This document shows positions 1 through 12,748 of a stretch of DNA of 64,000 nucleotides, in pieces. Source of the stretch: Chamaecyparis obtusa (taxonomy: Eukaryota > Streptophyta > Pinopsida > Cupressales > Cupressaceae); the NCBI GenBank assembly GCA_027943335.1, contig BSBK01001157.1, forward strand, positions 248,001-312,000. Reading direction: 5' to 3'. The notes under the pieces were generated by a model that made no database searches, was not told the origin of the DNA, and saw only the letters and a program-made list of their open reading frames with translations. The stretch's first letter is position 1. Each line of letters begins with the position of its first letter. A program made the translations under genes and the position numbers.

Positions 1-115
1 TTTTTTAAAGAATAATTCAGAAGATAGAACTTGTCTTGATTTACTGCAATAACTCTCATTCGGACTGTCGTGTCAAAGATCAATAAACTCAGATCATGTA
101 ATGTCCCCAAGTTAG
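1..115. other. flank of solo LTR A, no gene seen
   Basis: AT-rich sequence left of element A. A TGTAATGTCCCC string at 97-108 resembles the ends of other LTRs in this window, so a remnant of an older LTR element into which A inserted is possible. Nothing else is recognisable. Confidence 0.3.
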
Positions 116-479
116 GGTTTTGTTGTCGTAAATTTTGTTTTCGTAAAATTTATGACAACCATACTAAATTTTAATCGTATTTTTGATTAAATTTAGATTG
201 GTTTTAAAAAAAAACTCTAAGTATTTTATTTAAATAAATAAATTTATTTATTTATTTAAATTTTTTATTTGTTGTTTTAATGTTTTTCTTTAGTTTTTTC
301 TTTGTTTTTGTTTGTTTTTATTGTTGTTCAATTTTAATAATATATTGTTAGTATATTATTAAAATTTTAATATATTTAAAATTATATAAACTCTCAAAAA
401 TATTAAAATAAAGACCTTCAAGAATACATCATATATTTAATATAAGAGATTTTATATAATGTTGTTTATATTTTGTCTT

Positions 480-2460
480 GTCATTTTACAAACTCAAATA
501 CCATCGGAATTTTTGAAGGGATTTGCATGTTTTATTTCATGTGATTCATGTTGACTTAAATTAAAGCCCGAAAGCTTTCTCAAACGTTCATTGGAGTTTT
601 TGTTTCATATTGCACATTTTATGACATGCAATATTTTAAATGAAAAGTCTTTCTAAAGTTCCGATAATTGGAAGTCCCGATAAATTAAAGTTTTCGGACT
701 ATACCTACGCCTATGCATGTTTATAAACATGTTAAATGCAAATGTTTTAAATATTAAAAGATCCGAAAATTTTAAAAGTTATCGGACTCTTTATGATGCA
801 TTGCAAATTTAAAAACGATGTAGCGTCTTTCTAAAGTTCCGAAAAATATTTTAGCGGACCTTTTTGGTGTTATTGCATATGTAATAACATTGAAATAGAA
901 ATTGCAAAGGATTTCCAAAGTCCCGATAATATTTTCGAACGCCAAGTGTTAACTTTGCCAGGTTCTCCGTTCGCAACTATGAGTTGCAGAGAGTGCCGTG
1001 AGAGTTTTCATTGCCGCGTTAACAGGGAACGCCAAGCCATGATTCGAGTTGACTCTCAGTCTATTGCCAAGTTCACAGTTTTTAAGGTCTTCATTTGTCT
1101 CCTTTATAATTCCGAAAAGTTCCAAATCCGGGTCTCTTCTCTCTGCGAGTTTGTAGGTTTGATTTCGGTTTTTGAAAGCAAGTTTTGGTCTTCACGTTTT
1201 GCAATAGGTATGGGCATTTTTGCTTTGCTTTGCTTAACATTTTCAGTCAAAACGTTTTTCTATTTGCAATGCTTAAAGTTTTTAATGGTCGTTTTTGTTA
1301 AAACGTGGCTGTAGTTTTCATTTTTATTGTTAGTTTTTGTCTTTTGTTGGTCGTTTTTGCCTTCCCGTGAGTTTTAGATATCTAATGCAGGAGATTTTTT
1401 GAGTTAGATATCATTTTTTAAGCTACAGCCAGGGTTTTATTAATTGATTTTTGTCAAAAACGGGATTGACATTCTTTTTTTAGTCACATTTGGGAGTTTC
1501 TCTTATCAGAATTTTTTCAAGAGAAGAAGATTTCCATGTTTTGCAATATACTTATGATCATGACAAAGGATTGATCAAATCCGGTTAAAACACAAACGAA
1601 TGAATCTTTTCCAGCATACATTGCATTCAGAATGATTGCAAATACTTCCAATGCATATGCCATTATTTCAAAATTCCTTCACTCATTCGCAGCCATATCC
1701 AGAAATTTCACATTTTTTATCATTACCTTGAGAAAAATGAAATTCCCTTTCGTCTCCTTGAAATATCACTATTTGATAAAATTGCATACTAATGCCTTGC
1801 CAAAATCAGTATACTTTCATATTTAATATGCAATGTTTCTCGAAATTCAAAATGTAACTCCTTTGAAAAATTCCATTTTATGTATGCTTTTCGGAATTTT
1901 TATTGCCCATTGCATATTTTATTGCATGTCTTTTTACATGTAATGCAATATGTAATCATCTCAAAAATCCCCGATTACATCCTTGCCCAAATCCATTTTG
2001 TCTCCAAAATCGGGATTTTTAAAACCCATTACATGTACTATTACATGTAATTAAAAATGAAACTACCCTGGAAATCCCCACCTTAAGTTTTCCCAAATCG
2101 GAGATTTTTACACCAAGTGCATGTATTGTTACATGCAGTCAAATGCGCAATCGTATCAAAAATCTCCTACAATACCCAAGTTGAAAAAGCAATTCCAAGT
2201 GCAAATCGGGGATTTTTAACCCGATTGCAAAACGAACTACATATGCAACTACACATGCAATCCTAAGTGCAGTTGGGTCCAAAAACCCCGATTTCACTTA
2301 AAGACTTATGTTTTTCCCTTGTAGTAGGAACTTTTTGGATCTACTGCATAAAATATTACAAGTTGAAATACATGCAGTCAAATCTGCAATGTGCCCAAAA
2401 ATCCCTGAAATACAATGTGTTCCACTTTTTGCTTTATCCTGTTTCAAAATCGGAGTGAGC
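480..2460. repeat. zone of ACATGT / CATGCA / CGGGATTTTT motifs in U3 of element A
   Basis: Short half-palindromes recur every few tens of bases in both orientations: TTACATGTAA-like, TGCATGT and ACATGCA strings, alternating with CGGGATTTTT or its complement AAAAATCCCCG. Examples are 1934-1956, 2028-2054, 2119-2141 and 2238-2262. Between 640 and 930 the phrase TCTTTCTAAAGTTCCGA recurs with variation. CATGCA is the core of the plant RY element bound by B3-domain factors (established knowledge); a regulatory role here is inference. No ORF with coding character was seen in 121-2530. Confidence 0.5.
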
Positions 2461-2530
2461 CTTAACGTCAATACTTTCTGATGTTGCATTATTTTGATCT
2501 TTTCATCTTGATAAAACAGGTGTTCATCAG

Positions 2531-5500
2531 ATGACAGAAGAGTTAACCACTACACTAGGAAAAATAATGAAATTCAAATTTCATAAATATCTGACTTCTG
2601 TTGTTCCTACCTCAGTGGTCTCAAATCTGGATGAGATCAAAGATACGGAAGTTGGGCATGTGGATATGACTGAATTTGTTAAAAGGACAGAGGTCGCAAA
2701 TCCAAAGGAAGAGATGCAGAAAATTCTCAAAAGCCATATTCACCTACTCTCAACTTTTCCTGTGGTAGTACTGGAACCTGAGTTCATAATGGCATGTGCA
2801 GCACATTTTGATAAAGAAACCCGGACAATCAAGGATTCTAAAGGTCAGATTGTTATCAGGTTAGATGCAGAAGCCATTGACAAAGTTTTCCATGTTCCTT
2901 CTGCTATGGTATATGCAGATATTACTCATGAGAAAGCCTTACAGTACTACAATAAAATGGAAGATGACCGCAAAAGAGAGATCAATACTGTTTGGTTCAT
3001 TAAACCGAGGCAATCAATCTCAACCCGATGGCCTGCAACTTTGTACAGAACTGAGTTCAAAGAAGATATCAATGATATGATTACTCTTCTTGGCAGAATG
3101 TGAGGGTTGAAGAAGTCCAATGTTTTCGAGCCTTGGATGTTTCAGTATATTGCCATCGTCAAAAAAGGAAAGCAAAAGATTTTTTGGGCAGAATTGATCA
3201 GTGATTCATTGTGTGAGCAATTGACAGAGGTACCTACCACTCATTCATTCTATATGAGTTCATATCTTGTGTACATTGCTACATCCTTCCGAGCATTACC
3301 AGGGTTATCTTATGAGGGAGACAGAAGCAGGTTGCCAGTATGGGGATACTACAGTCAATTGCCCATGGTTACAGGTAGACATCATTATTGTAGACTTTAG
3401 GATGCCTTCTTCGGAAATTTTATGTGTTTGTTTGATAAAACACTTGAAAATAGAAGGGTTTCAGAGGCAGCATGGAGGAAAGTCAATGAATATGGATGTA
3501 TGTTCTTACAATTTCCGACTTTCACCTACATGAGAGTCGGATGTTTTGATGATCATCCTTATATGTTGCCAAGGTATCCGACTGATAAGATTGTTCTAAT
3601 GGAGTTGGGAAGACAGCTGATGTATGTACATGCTAAACAATCTGCATCTCATAAAGCCGGATTTGCAATTTCTACTCAGCATCCCTTGGTAATTGGTAGG
3701 TATTCACTTACTTCCACGGTAAAAGCTAAAGCAATGGAAACTGAATTACAGGAGATCAAACTGAAAAGGTTCAAAATCAGAGCTGATTTTGATTATCGGG
3801 GCATGAGGGATAAAATCAGGAGATCTTTTACTCATGTTCATCGTATTGAAGATGTTTGGATAGATCTTCGTACAGATAAGGATATCAGAAGGATGGACTA
3901 TAGCAGGTTATCCTTAGAACAAATCATTGATATGGATCTTGCTGACATTCCAGAAGGAATGGAAGATGATGGAGACATATTAGATTCAGAATACCAGGTA
4001 GCAAAGGTTGCATCTCAGGACCTCCCTTCAATCCAATGGTCGTTAAAAGAAAATTTCTCCATAACCGACAGATTTCAATCAATCATGGCTAATACTCACG
4101 CTTGGCTCAAGCATTATGGTATTAAGATGAAAAGATTTAAATCAGGATCAGATGATGATGCAATTGGACCTGTGGGCCGGAAATTAGAAGTGAAAGGTAA
4201 GAGCAAAGATAATGCATCTTCTTTAGGGACCACAGTAAAATTGAAATTAAAATCAAAGGAGAAAACCCGAGGAAGTTTAGGTAAAGAAAAGATGGTGATA
4301 CAAGAAAATCTTGAAATTGAAGATGATCAACAAGAAGATGAAGTACAAGTACTTCTAGAAATACCAGATACACGATCTACCCCTGCGGAGACTACACATG
4401 AGTTCATTCTTGCAGATGCACCTAGTTTCATGATTGATTCTGACGTTGATTCATTTTCAACAGTATTGACTCCTCCTGTTCCAAATATGTCACATGACAA
4501 CATGGTTGGTGTTTTCTCTTATGTTTCTCATTCAGGTACACCCATGATTCCTTCAATGGAAGGATATTCTTCTCTTAGCGATTTTGATAGGTTCATGTCA
4601 GAATCAATGCCACATGTCACTACAAGACCTGTTCCTGCTGCTATACAAACTGAGGCACCAGCCATTGTAAGCATCACAACATGTACTCAATCTAACATAT
4701 CACAAGTTGCGTCTGAAGGAACTCCTGCTATTTTATCTGATCTTCCTTCGTGGCTCAGTGCTACTGTTCCAAAGAGAAAGAAACAAGAAGTTTTACCAGA
4801 TATTTTTGACTTTGAGCAATTGAAACAAGTATAGGCTAAGGGTACTAAGAGAGCCAAAACGGTTTCAAGGGTTAGAATGGACAAGAATAAAACTAAATAT
4901 GTTGAGATTGCGGAACCTCTTATGGAAAAACCCCGTGATGAAATGTAGTTGGCTGATTTTAGGATCACCAGGGTGGATTTGGGCAAACAGACACATGCTG
5001 GATTGATCAATGATGCTCAAGAATCTGTAGCCTTGCTAGCATAGGAGTGCGATGAGCTTAAAAGGAAGAAAAATCAGCTCAAGGAATAGAATGAATTACT
5101 CATGGCAGTGATTCGAAAGGTTACTAGAGTTTCAGAACAAGTTGATCCACTAGCGTCTTCTATTGCAGAAGAGTCTGTTAAACAGGTTGAGAGAGCTGGA
5201 GAAATGGCTACAGCCATTGATACATGGGTGAACCAAATGATGGCAGAAGGAACAGAGTTGATAAAAAGAGCACTCCAAATGATTACTCATGCCAGAATGG
5301 TGACATCTCAGTTGAATGAAGTTTTGAGAAATTTCAGTCAAAACTTGGAGTCACTTGGAAAAGACTTGGAAATTTGGAATAAGTTTTCAGATCTGAAACT
5401 GGAGTTGCTATGCGAGAATGGGGGTAATACCTTCTCGAGAGAACTACATCAGATCCAAAGAGCTATTGGTGAATAGAGGCCAAGTCATTGAAAACCTGGT

Positions 5501-5891
5501 AGAAGATCTAGAGGTAGCCATAAAGATGTGTGCTGAAAAAGAGCAAGAAATTGTTACTCAATTTATAAAGATTTCATGCACATTGATAAATAATGATCAA
5601 AAGGTGATGATAGAGGATGATATAGTCTCAGAATTCTTGTTAATAGTTCATCTTGAGCTTGAGGCGGATCATTTTACACTGGATTCTATTCACAAACTCG
5701 CAGATCATCAGAACTCACTTAATCTTCTTCAAACTGTTCTTGAGGATAGTGATGCCGCAATTTCTAGATGCTCAGATACGATTCTCAAGACAACTGTGGT
5801 TGCAAACAACACCATTGTGCCAAATCCGAAGGAAATTCAAGAGAGTATTCAAAAGTTTCGGGTTTTCATGGCACTTAATGAAGAAGATTGA
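2531..5891 (+). pseudogene. broken ~1,100-codon frame inside solo LTR A, unknown function
   Basis: From ATG 2531 one frame runs to 5476, interrupted only by TGA 3101 and TAG at 3398, 4832, 4946, 5042, 5087 and 5474. A one-base frameshift near 5415-5440 moves the coding sense to the frame ending at 5891. The N-terminal ~350 codons are globular (key strings FHVPSAMVYADITHEKA, VFEPWMFQYIAIVKKGKQ). The middle is Ser/Thr/Asp-rich with a Lys-rich patch (4190-4290). The last ~280 codons are Glu/Lys/Leu-rich and coiled-coil-like. No Cys-His knuckle, protease, RT or integrase motif is visible. The globular part loosely recalls plant mobile-domain or gag-like retroelement proteins; that is a guess. A CAG-AC acceptor-like string just before the ATG (about 2517-2530) allows a 5' UTR intron. 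Sense of the text resumes after each stop, so the gene was once intact. Confidence 0.6.
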
Positions 5892-5952
5892 AAAGAAGAG
5901 TGCTTTAGGCACTCAAATAGATTTCTCATTGCTTTCTAGGATTTTAGATATG

Positions 5953-6110
5953 CATTGTTATTTTTAGTTTTGACAAGTTACATGTAAAGCATAAAATTGC
6001 AATTACATATGTAATGAAACATGTAAAGCAAAAATTTGCAATTACACATCTTGCTACATGTAATCACATTACAGAGGACTGTAATGTTGAATAAGTCAAC
6101 TTAGTTAATT
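5953..6110. repeat. second ACATGTAA/TGCAATT cluster upstream of the LTR promoter
   Basis: Several copies of ACATGTAA, TTACATATGTAAT and AATTGCAATTACA lie within 160 bp, between the end of the broken frame and the TATA box. The equivalent place in element B (about 50580-50720, minus strand) carries the same motifs. Confidence 0.5.
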
Positions 6111-6138
6111 TTCCTTATTTTTCTCATAGCCTCTCTCC

Positions 6139-6146
6139 TATAAATA
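6139..6146 (+). promoter_or_regulatory. TATA box of LTR A
   Basis: TATAAATA in the context CTCTCTCCTATAAATACAAG, followed by a long transcribed-type leader with repeated GGAGC(T/C)GAAGCTGTGACTG (6271 and 6404). A homologous promoter block precedes the TATA box of element B, which supports a real U3/R junction. Confidence 0.55.
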
Positions 6147-6940
6147 CAAGAGGGCTCATTGTAAATATTCATCTTTATTTTATGCAAGAGAGAGCTCTGC
6201 CAAACTTTTGCAAGCATAACTGTGATTGTGTAGTACTATTTTGGAGAAATATAAATAGAAAGAAACAATTGGAGCTGAAGCTGTGACTGAGTGCAATTGT
6301 GGGGAATCAAATTGGAAGCTGTGATTGCAATTTGGTTTCGCTATCTTTTTGTTTATGTGATTCTTGTGTTTTGTTAAGAGCAATTTGAAGATTAGAAACA
6401 ATTGGAGCCGAAGCTGTGACTGGGAGCAATTGTGGTAATATAAGACTAGAAGTTGTGACTGTAGATTATATTATCATCTCATTTTCATATAATTTGTTAG
6501 AATAGTTAGAAAAATCTCTACTTCTGGAAGTCTGTGTGCCCCAATGGTAGAGGTGTTTCTTATAGATTCGATAAATAGGTCATAGAACCAAGCCGGTACG
6601 CTTTTCAATCAGCCTGTGAGTTGGTGTTGGCTTATCGGTATCACTGTTTCCAACTTTTAGATAGAAGTGTAGTTTAGAGATTAAAGCTTTGCCCATTATT
6701 CGTTTTTCGAGTAAGTGGATTCCTTCTTGAAAGATAAGAAGGAATATTTGTAACACCCTATTTTAATAATCTCTTAGCTTCTTGCTTACCTTGAGTTGAT
6801 CCAAGGAACGGTGAGAAGGGGGAGCCTTCCCTTTAAGGTAGGAGAGACATTGTCTCACACGCTGTGGCTGGTATCAAAATTTTGTAAACTGGATTTTTTC
6901 CTCAAAACTGTCAGTTGCAAAATATCCACCCAACAGGTTT

Positions 6941-7351
6941 CACCAATCAATTTATATAATAACACAGTTATAGACATTTCTGTTGTATTTTATTAAAAGC
7001 TTATTCCAAATCGATTGCTTTCCTTCTTGATTGCCCACACTAACTGGGAACATTATTGCGAACTTGATTTGTTATAAATGATATTTCATCTGATCGTTGT
7101 CCCCTGATGTCTTCTGAATTATTGCTTCTTAACTAATGTCTTCTTGGAGTTGATCCTTACCTACTTATACGCCCCCACCCCCCCCGCCCCTTGAATGGAA
7201 GAGGTGCGTTTCTTTAGACAACATCTCCTTCATTTTCTAAGCGCAGCTCTTCTCTTTGGATTAGTTGGCTATATTATTAGTTTGGGTATATTATTAATTA
7301 GCCACTATTAATCCTTGATGGATTGGTCCTTAGTAATCACTGGGAGTTTTG
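6941..7351. other. intergenic, C-rich run
   Basis: No coding sequence recognised. The only striking item is a C-homopolymer-like run at 7171-7190. Confidence 0.3.
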
Positions 7352-8207
7352 CATAGATGTGCTACTGGTAGAGTACTCTCCGAGTTGCAAAAACTGGCCG
7401 AGTTTTCTGGTTTGGCGAGTTTTTATGACTTTTATTGGCACCAAAATCTCGCCGAATTTTTGGCAAAATCTCGCCGAGTTTTTGTTAAAAACTTGGTTTT
7501 AGTTTTATAACAGCACTTAAAGGCGAAAAACGGCCCAAATTAATTTCATTTCTCATTTCTTCACTTGTATTTTGTTAAGAGCGGGAAAATAGTCTTCCAA
7601 ACACTTGCAAACTAATTTCTATCGATTTGAAGCGGATTTGAGGTGTTTTTTAAAGAGGATGACATCAATGATTTGGAGAGGCAGGCAATGGAGGAGGGGG
7701 GTGGATTTGGCTTCACACTGGATGACATTGAGTTGAATGAGTAGTCATTGCTAGTGCTAGGAGAAGCTAAAGGCAGAGCTACATCCAGGATGGAGGACAA
7801 GCCACAACTGAGCTAGACATATCGAGCGAGGAGGCACAATCATGCCCAATGCAAACTTCTAGGACTAGACCCTCTAGTTCTACCTCTCCCTTAGTTTTTA
7901 TTAGACCTGGGAAGAGGAAGATGTAATTGTAATGATGTATTTACTTTTAGTTTTACATAAATTATTTACTGTTTTGCTTCCAACCATCAACATTCCTCAC
8001 GAGAATGCAATTTTGTACCCACTTTGTGTTTAAATATATCTAGACTAAGCTTGTTTCTTTTGTGTTCTCATTTATTGATTCATTGGATGCATCTTCTTGT
8101 TGAATTTTGCAAAAAAAATGCATTTCTAATTAAATTTAAGCAATTTTTAAAGTTCCCGAGTTTTTCCCGAATTTCTTTTTCAGGCTTTGGCGAGTTTTCC
8201 AACTATG
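7352..8207 (+). mobile_element. non-autonomous hAT-type element, copy 1
   Basis: The ends are inverted: CATAGATGTGC at the left and CATAGTTGGAAAACTCGCC read from the right. Subterminal CCGAG/GGCGAGTTTT motifs repeat in both arms. Flanks GAGTTTTG and ATCTTTTG agree at 5 of 8 positions, a decayed 8-bp TSD. The interior keeps the tail of a transposase frame on the plus strand, ending in a Ser/Thr/Arg-rich stretch, KRKM and stop at about 7925. The segment 7918-8207 is close to 45187-45513 in a second copy. It is an internally deleted relative of the hAT transposons found elsewhere in the window. Confidence 0.6.
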
Positions 8208-9650
8208 ATCTTTTGTCAGCTTAATCAATTGCTGGTTATTATAGATTGACTTTAGTTGGAGTCGGTTAGCAAGGGGTCGATCTTATTTGTGTCGCGTCAC
8301 CTTCCATTAACCCCTTGCCTTTATAAATACTTTATTTGTAATTAGTGTTTAAGGAAATCACCCTTCTAAATAGAATAGTTGCTGTTTGTGAGGTTTTGAA
8401 AATTGTGAAGTCTTACTGTAAGACAACTTTCTGATGTGTTTGTTCTAGATAGGGTTTAAGACTTGTGATTCTTCCCAGCATGGCGAGACATGACAGAGAT
8501 TGATGAAGATTTAATGGTGAATTAGTTTATTAAATGCATATTGTTTCTATCCCATTTTGCAATGCTTGTGTTTTATCATTATGTATGTCCTTGTATTGGG
8601 AATGAAATCTGAAACAAACAATCTGAAATAAAAGATATAATGATATCAATATATAAAGATACTTGTATATATAAATTTATAAAGATATATAAAAGATATT
8701 TGTATACATAAATACATAAAGATATCTAAAGATATATAAAGATACATACATACATACATATATATAAGATATATGAGTAAATAATTCAACTTATTAAAGA
8801 TAATCAAAATATATATAAGATATATGAGTGCACATACATGCATAATATGTGTACTAATGATGAATTCATCTTATTAGAGATCATAATTATATATATAATG
8901 GATAATAATAAAGATAAGAAGGATAGTAAATAAAGAATATATTGTTTTTTTAAAATAAATGGAGTCATAATCATATATGTCTATGTTCAGATTTGTTACT
9001 ATTTAGTACTTGAAGAGGAAGGGACTGGAGTGTTTCCAAGGAGGGGCTTGTATAAATCCAAGCAATCGCTATCTGTCCCAAGATAGGGTATGGATCAACA
9101 ACCCTGAGTGCCTTGCGGCTATAGTCCCAAGAAAGGCTAAAGGGCTTGGATCTGTAAACTTTGAGGGAGCCCATTGCAGTTGGTATCTAGGCAACTTGGA
9201 TAACACCTACTCCTTCCGTCTTTGAGCTGGAATAGTAATAAGGTTGGATATGAGTGTTAATAAGGTTGGATATGAGTGTTAACGAATATATAGATAACTT
9301 AATCTGATTAAATAAATGAATAGTTCTTTTAACTTCAAATGCCTTATATCCCTTATCTTGGGACATAAATATCAAATCTGTGTTAGTTTGGTAATACATG
9401 AGACTAAACCCAATTAGGGGACATTACACATATCCTTTACTTCTGCACTGTGTGACCTGAAGGAAGAAAAAACAAAAGTGAAATCATTTCTTGACAAAGA
9501 TTAAGAATAAATATTTTTATTTGTGTATCCTCTACATTTAATTCGACCTGAAGTCTAGAAAAACGAAAACAAAATCTTTTTGTGTTAATCCTTTGCATTA
9601 TGTATAGTTCAAATTTACTTTTAAAATAATATATTTTAACTTTATATCTT
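8208..9650. other. intergenic; AT-rich microsatellite at 8640-8960
   Basis: 8640-8960 is low-complexity ATATAAAGATAC-type repeat. 9240-9280 has a 26-bp direct repeat (TAAGGTTGGATATGAGTGTT twice). Short open stretches near 9000-9225 show no recognisable domain. No gene is called. Confidence 0.4.
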
Positions 9651-9659
9651 TTATTGTAG

Positions 9660-11507
9660 TGTCACTATGAGTTCTCATTGCATGAGTGAGGATGAGCTTG
9701 AGGTTCAAAGTGAACTTGAATCTGTTTATGCACTTGAGGCTAATGAGAATGTAGAACCAAAGAGAGGTGACCATGAAACCCAAACCATGAGTTCCATTCC
9801 GATGGGAAATATTAATTGTCCTTCCACTATATTTTTCAGATTTTTCTAAAGGTCCCTTTTATCCCAAGTCTCCTTTGAAACAATTTTTAACAAAGTTACA
9901 AAGCAAGCTTGGAGCATTTGAGGGTACAAGGTTGTGGAAGTTACACTTTTGTAACCTTGAATTTAAGGGCAACATTTCTAGAGTTATTGCTGACCTTCTT
10001 CATATCTGAGGAAAAGGTGTAGATGTATGTGAAGAGTTGGGGAAAAACCTGAAATTAGGGATGAGATATGTAGGCTATGGGGTGGTCTAGGTAGTGAAGA
10101 CAATGCAAGTGCACCTACACATGCTTCTTTGTCTGGAAGTTTGAGAAGTCATCGGAGCCTCTGATGTCACCTTTCTGGAATGGAGTTTAATAATAATAGA
10201 GTTAAAATACGAATAAATGAATAAATAAATAATAAAATATAATTAGTCCATATAAATTATAAACAGTGAATAACTACTGATGTAAAAAGAATTGCTATAC
10301 AACCCAAATGGAATCCCAAAAACACGAACATACCCTCCTAGTTTGAATTAACAGCAATATACCTTAATGATGAGGAATGTTATTGCCAGTTGAAGTCTGA
10401 AATGCACTATAATCACACTGGTACAGGTATGACCAGAAAACAAACACTCTAGACAAGTTACCAACACTTGTCCCACAGACACAACATGAACTTAGTATGA
10501 AAGACCAAGGAGGTGATGAAGCGTAGGCTGGAAAATGATAAGGATAGGTATATGTTGTTATGGGACATAATTGATAGGAGATGGGATGGACAGATGCACT
10601 CTCCTCTCCATGCCGCATGATACTTTCTCAATCCATCATTGCTCTACAACACAAAATTTAGAGAGATTGATGTTGAGATTACACAAGGCCTATTCAAGTA
10701 CATGGAAAAAATGTTTGCAAGCAAATACCAATTGAAAGACGCTATGTCAAAGTTGCAAATGTATAAGCAAGCAAGGGGTTTGCTCTCATCTAGAGTTGCC
10801 GAGGAAGGCTTAACCACCTTCCAACCAAGTAGACTCTATAATCTTTTGATAGTCCATTTATTTTGTCGATGTGATCAGTAGATTTGTTAAGATTTGAAGA
10901 TATTCTTACATGATATTATGTTCGCATAATGTGTTTCTTAGCTAAACGGTGGGATTTTTTGGTCACAAATACAAAATCTTAGGTGGATGGTGATACACAT
11001 TTTGACCTAGTCATGCAGCTCATTTGCTTGTGAGCATGAATGGAGTGTTTTTGAACACATACATTCCAAGAAACGCAACCCTCTAACACAAAACCAAATG
11101 AGTGACTTAGTGTTTCTTCACCAGAACCTTTGCTTGAAGTTGAAGAAAGCACAAGGTAGGAGTTTTAATAACTTGCACTTAATTGAAGTTGTATTCATTG
11201 TGCTTTTCAAATGTAGGCAAAAAGATTGATTTTCATGTAGAAAAAAGCAAAATCTTTTGAGGATGACTCCCCAATTGACCTTGACGAGATTGATCCGTAA
11301 TTTGAGTGGATTGTTGCGCCTCAAGATGATGATGTTGATGATTATGTTATTGAGCCTGAAGATTTAGAATTCATGGGATTGGCCAACTTTTCGAGTAGTG
11401 TTCTTGAAGGACTTAGGTCAAGGACTTTCCAAGGAGAAGCATCATTAGGGTCTCCTGCCCTCGGCATGTCTTTGGCTACATTTGACTTTTTGGAACTTTG
11501 TACTTAG
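9660..11507 (+). pseudogene. hAT-superfamily transposase pseudogene
   Basis: Decayed exons in several frames read as a hAT transposase in order. A BED-finger-like segment lies at about 9930-10170 (WKLHFCNLEFKGNISRV; the CxxC pair is damaged). A body segment follows at 10495-10880 (RWDGQMHSPLHAA, then YFLNPSLLYN). The C-terminal dimerisation region is at about 11030-11160 (EHEWSVFEHIHSKKRNPL, then QMSDLVFLHQNLCLKLKK). An acidic tail lies at 11265-11400 with a TAA inside. The DDE catalytic region between 10170 and 10490 is largely missing or unreadable. Stops and frame changes occur throughout, so it is dead. Family assignment rests on the dimerisation-region pattern, which is characteristic; exact exon borders are not resolved. 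The ends of the parent element were not found. Confidence 0.7.
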
Positions 11508-12632
11508 TTTATAGGTTGACTTTGTACAAAGTCACAAGCTATATTGCAATTGACATTTTGACATCTGTCTACATCTAGTTATTTTTTGTGCTATTGTGGT
11601 ATGTTTTGTGCAACGTAATCAATGATACAAATATAAACGATGAAAATCTAATTTTTACAATTAATGAGTTGAACTCTATATTTTATTTTCTCTTAATATA
11701 TCTATGCTGCGGAAATGCCCTTAATTTTTTTTGAAAAAAGTAATTTTTGACTGTTTTCCTTCAATTCTTTTGCATTTTTTTGTAAATCCGTTTTTTCCCG
11801 ATTTTTTTCATAAAATCCTACAACTTTGGTTTGCCGATTTATTTCCCAAATGATTTATGTTTCTATGCTTCAAAATGTACCCAACTTTCACTAAAACACT
11901 TTGGAAGGATAGAATGATAGTCTAGTAGTTGAGTTTCAGATCTCATACAGGTTTGTCTTGACACTAAAATGTGGGAATAGAAAAGCCATGAAGCAATATA
12001 ATCCTTTTTTGATCATGCTAATGCAAAAATTGCAACCCTAAACTTGTGCAAACTTCTTCCAAGGATCTAGTTGTCTCATATAATGATGAAGGCATTAAGT
12101 TCGAAGTTCTTCACTTCATGAGTTCCAACACCCCCTTGTAGACATCAACCAATATGTGGTATTGCTTCTTAAATTTACAATCCTTCTTCCATATCTTGTA
12201 CAACGTGCAATGAATAAATAATAATCACCAAAAATAGCCAAATAAATTATATTGAAACTCCCTTATAACTGCATCCCAACTTTGAATGGTTTGGCATGGA
12301 AAGACTGTATGGCCAAATACAAATTACAACCTTGAATCACCAAGGATGTTCAACAAGATCAACATAAATGCCATTAAAAATTTGCTACATTAAATAGTAG
12401 TAAAAATCTTCATATCAGCAAACCCAAAACTGAAACTTCGATTGAAGCACAATGTTGATCTTTGTATGAAATCACTCACCTAGCTAGGGAGTTTTCCATC
12501 CTCGAAATTCAGGTTCATTCCACCAGCATAAGAATATCATTCACAAGTCTTACTCCCAAATGAGCTGTCAACCTCATTTTATAACTATTTTGGAGGGAAA
12601 TAATCATTTTCAAAATATGATAATTTCTTTTT
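11508..12632. other. intergenic, nothing recognised
   Basis: AT-rich with T-runs at 11720-11830. No coding sequence, LTR end or inverted repeat could be supported. Confidence 0.3.
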
Positions 12633-12748
12633 TGAAAGGAATTAGAGGAATTTTACAATCAAATAATATTCTTTATTCTCATATCTTGTTAAACATGATA
12701 TTACATATTTGTAGGTTTCTTAGATCCTATATTATAGGAATTTATGAG

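Larger units (their letters stand above)
121..6935 (+). mobile_element. Element A: 6.8-kb solo LTR with an internal reading frame
   Basis: The segment starts TGTTGTCG, ends CACCCAACA and is flanked by identical 5-bp duplications GGTTT (116-120 and 6936-6940), the signature of one LTR-retrotransposon insertion. No second LTR or internal gag/pol domain is present, so it reads as a solo LTR. Order on the plus strand: a 2.3-kb zone of short palindromic motifs, a long broken reading frame (2531-5891), a second short motif cluster, a TATA box at 6139, then about 0.8 kb of R/U5-like sequence. Element B near 49730-54268 has the same order on the other strand. A length of 6.8 kb is very large for a plant LTR. 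The alternative is a composite of unrelated pieces that happens to be bounded by a 5-bp direct repeat; the matching TG/CA ends argue against this. Confidence 0.7.

Noticed and set aside
946..1314. 122-codon plus-strand open stretch with hydrophobic C-terminus as a small membrane protein
   Set aside because: It starts from a non-ATG codon, has no family resemblance, and lies in the non-coding zone of LTR A.
6866..6883. TGGTATCAAAATTTTG read as a primer-binding site that would end LTR A at about 6867
   Set aside because: The exact GGTTT duplication places the LTR end at 6935, and only TGGTATCA matches the tRNA. It is probably chance inside U5.
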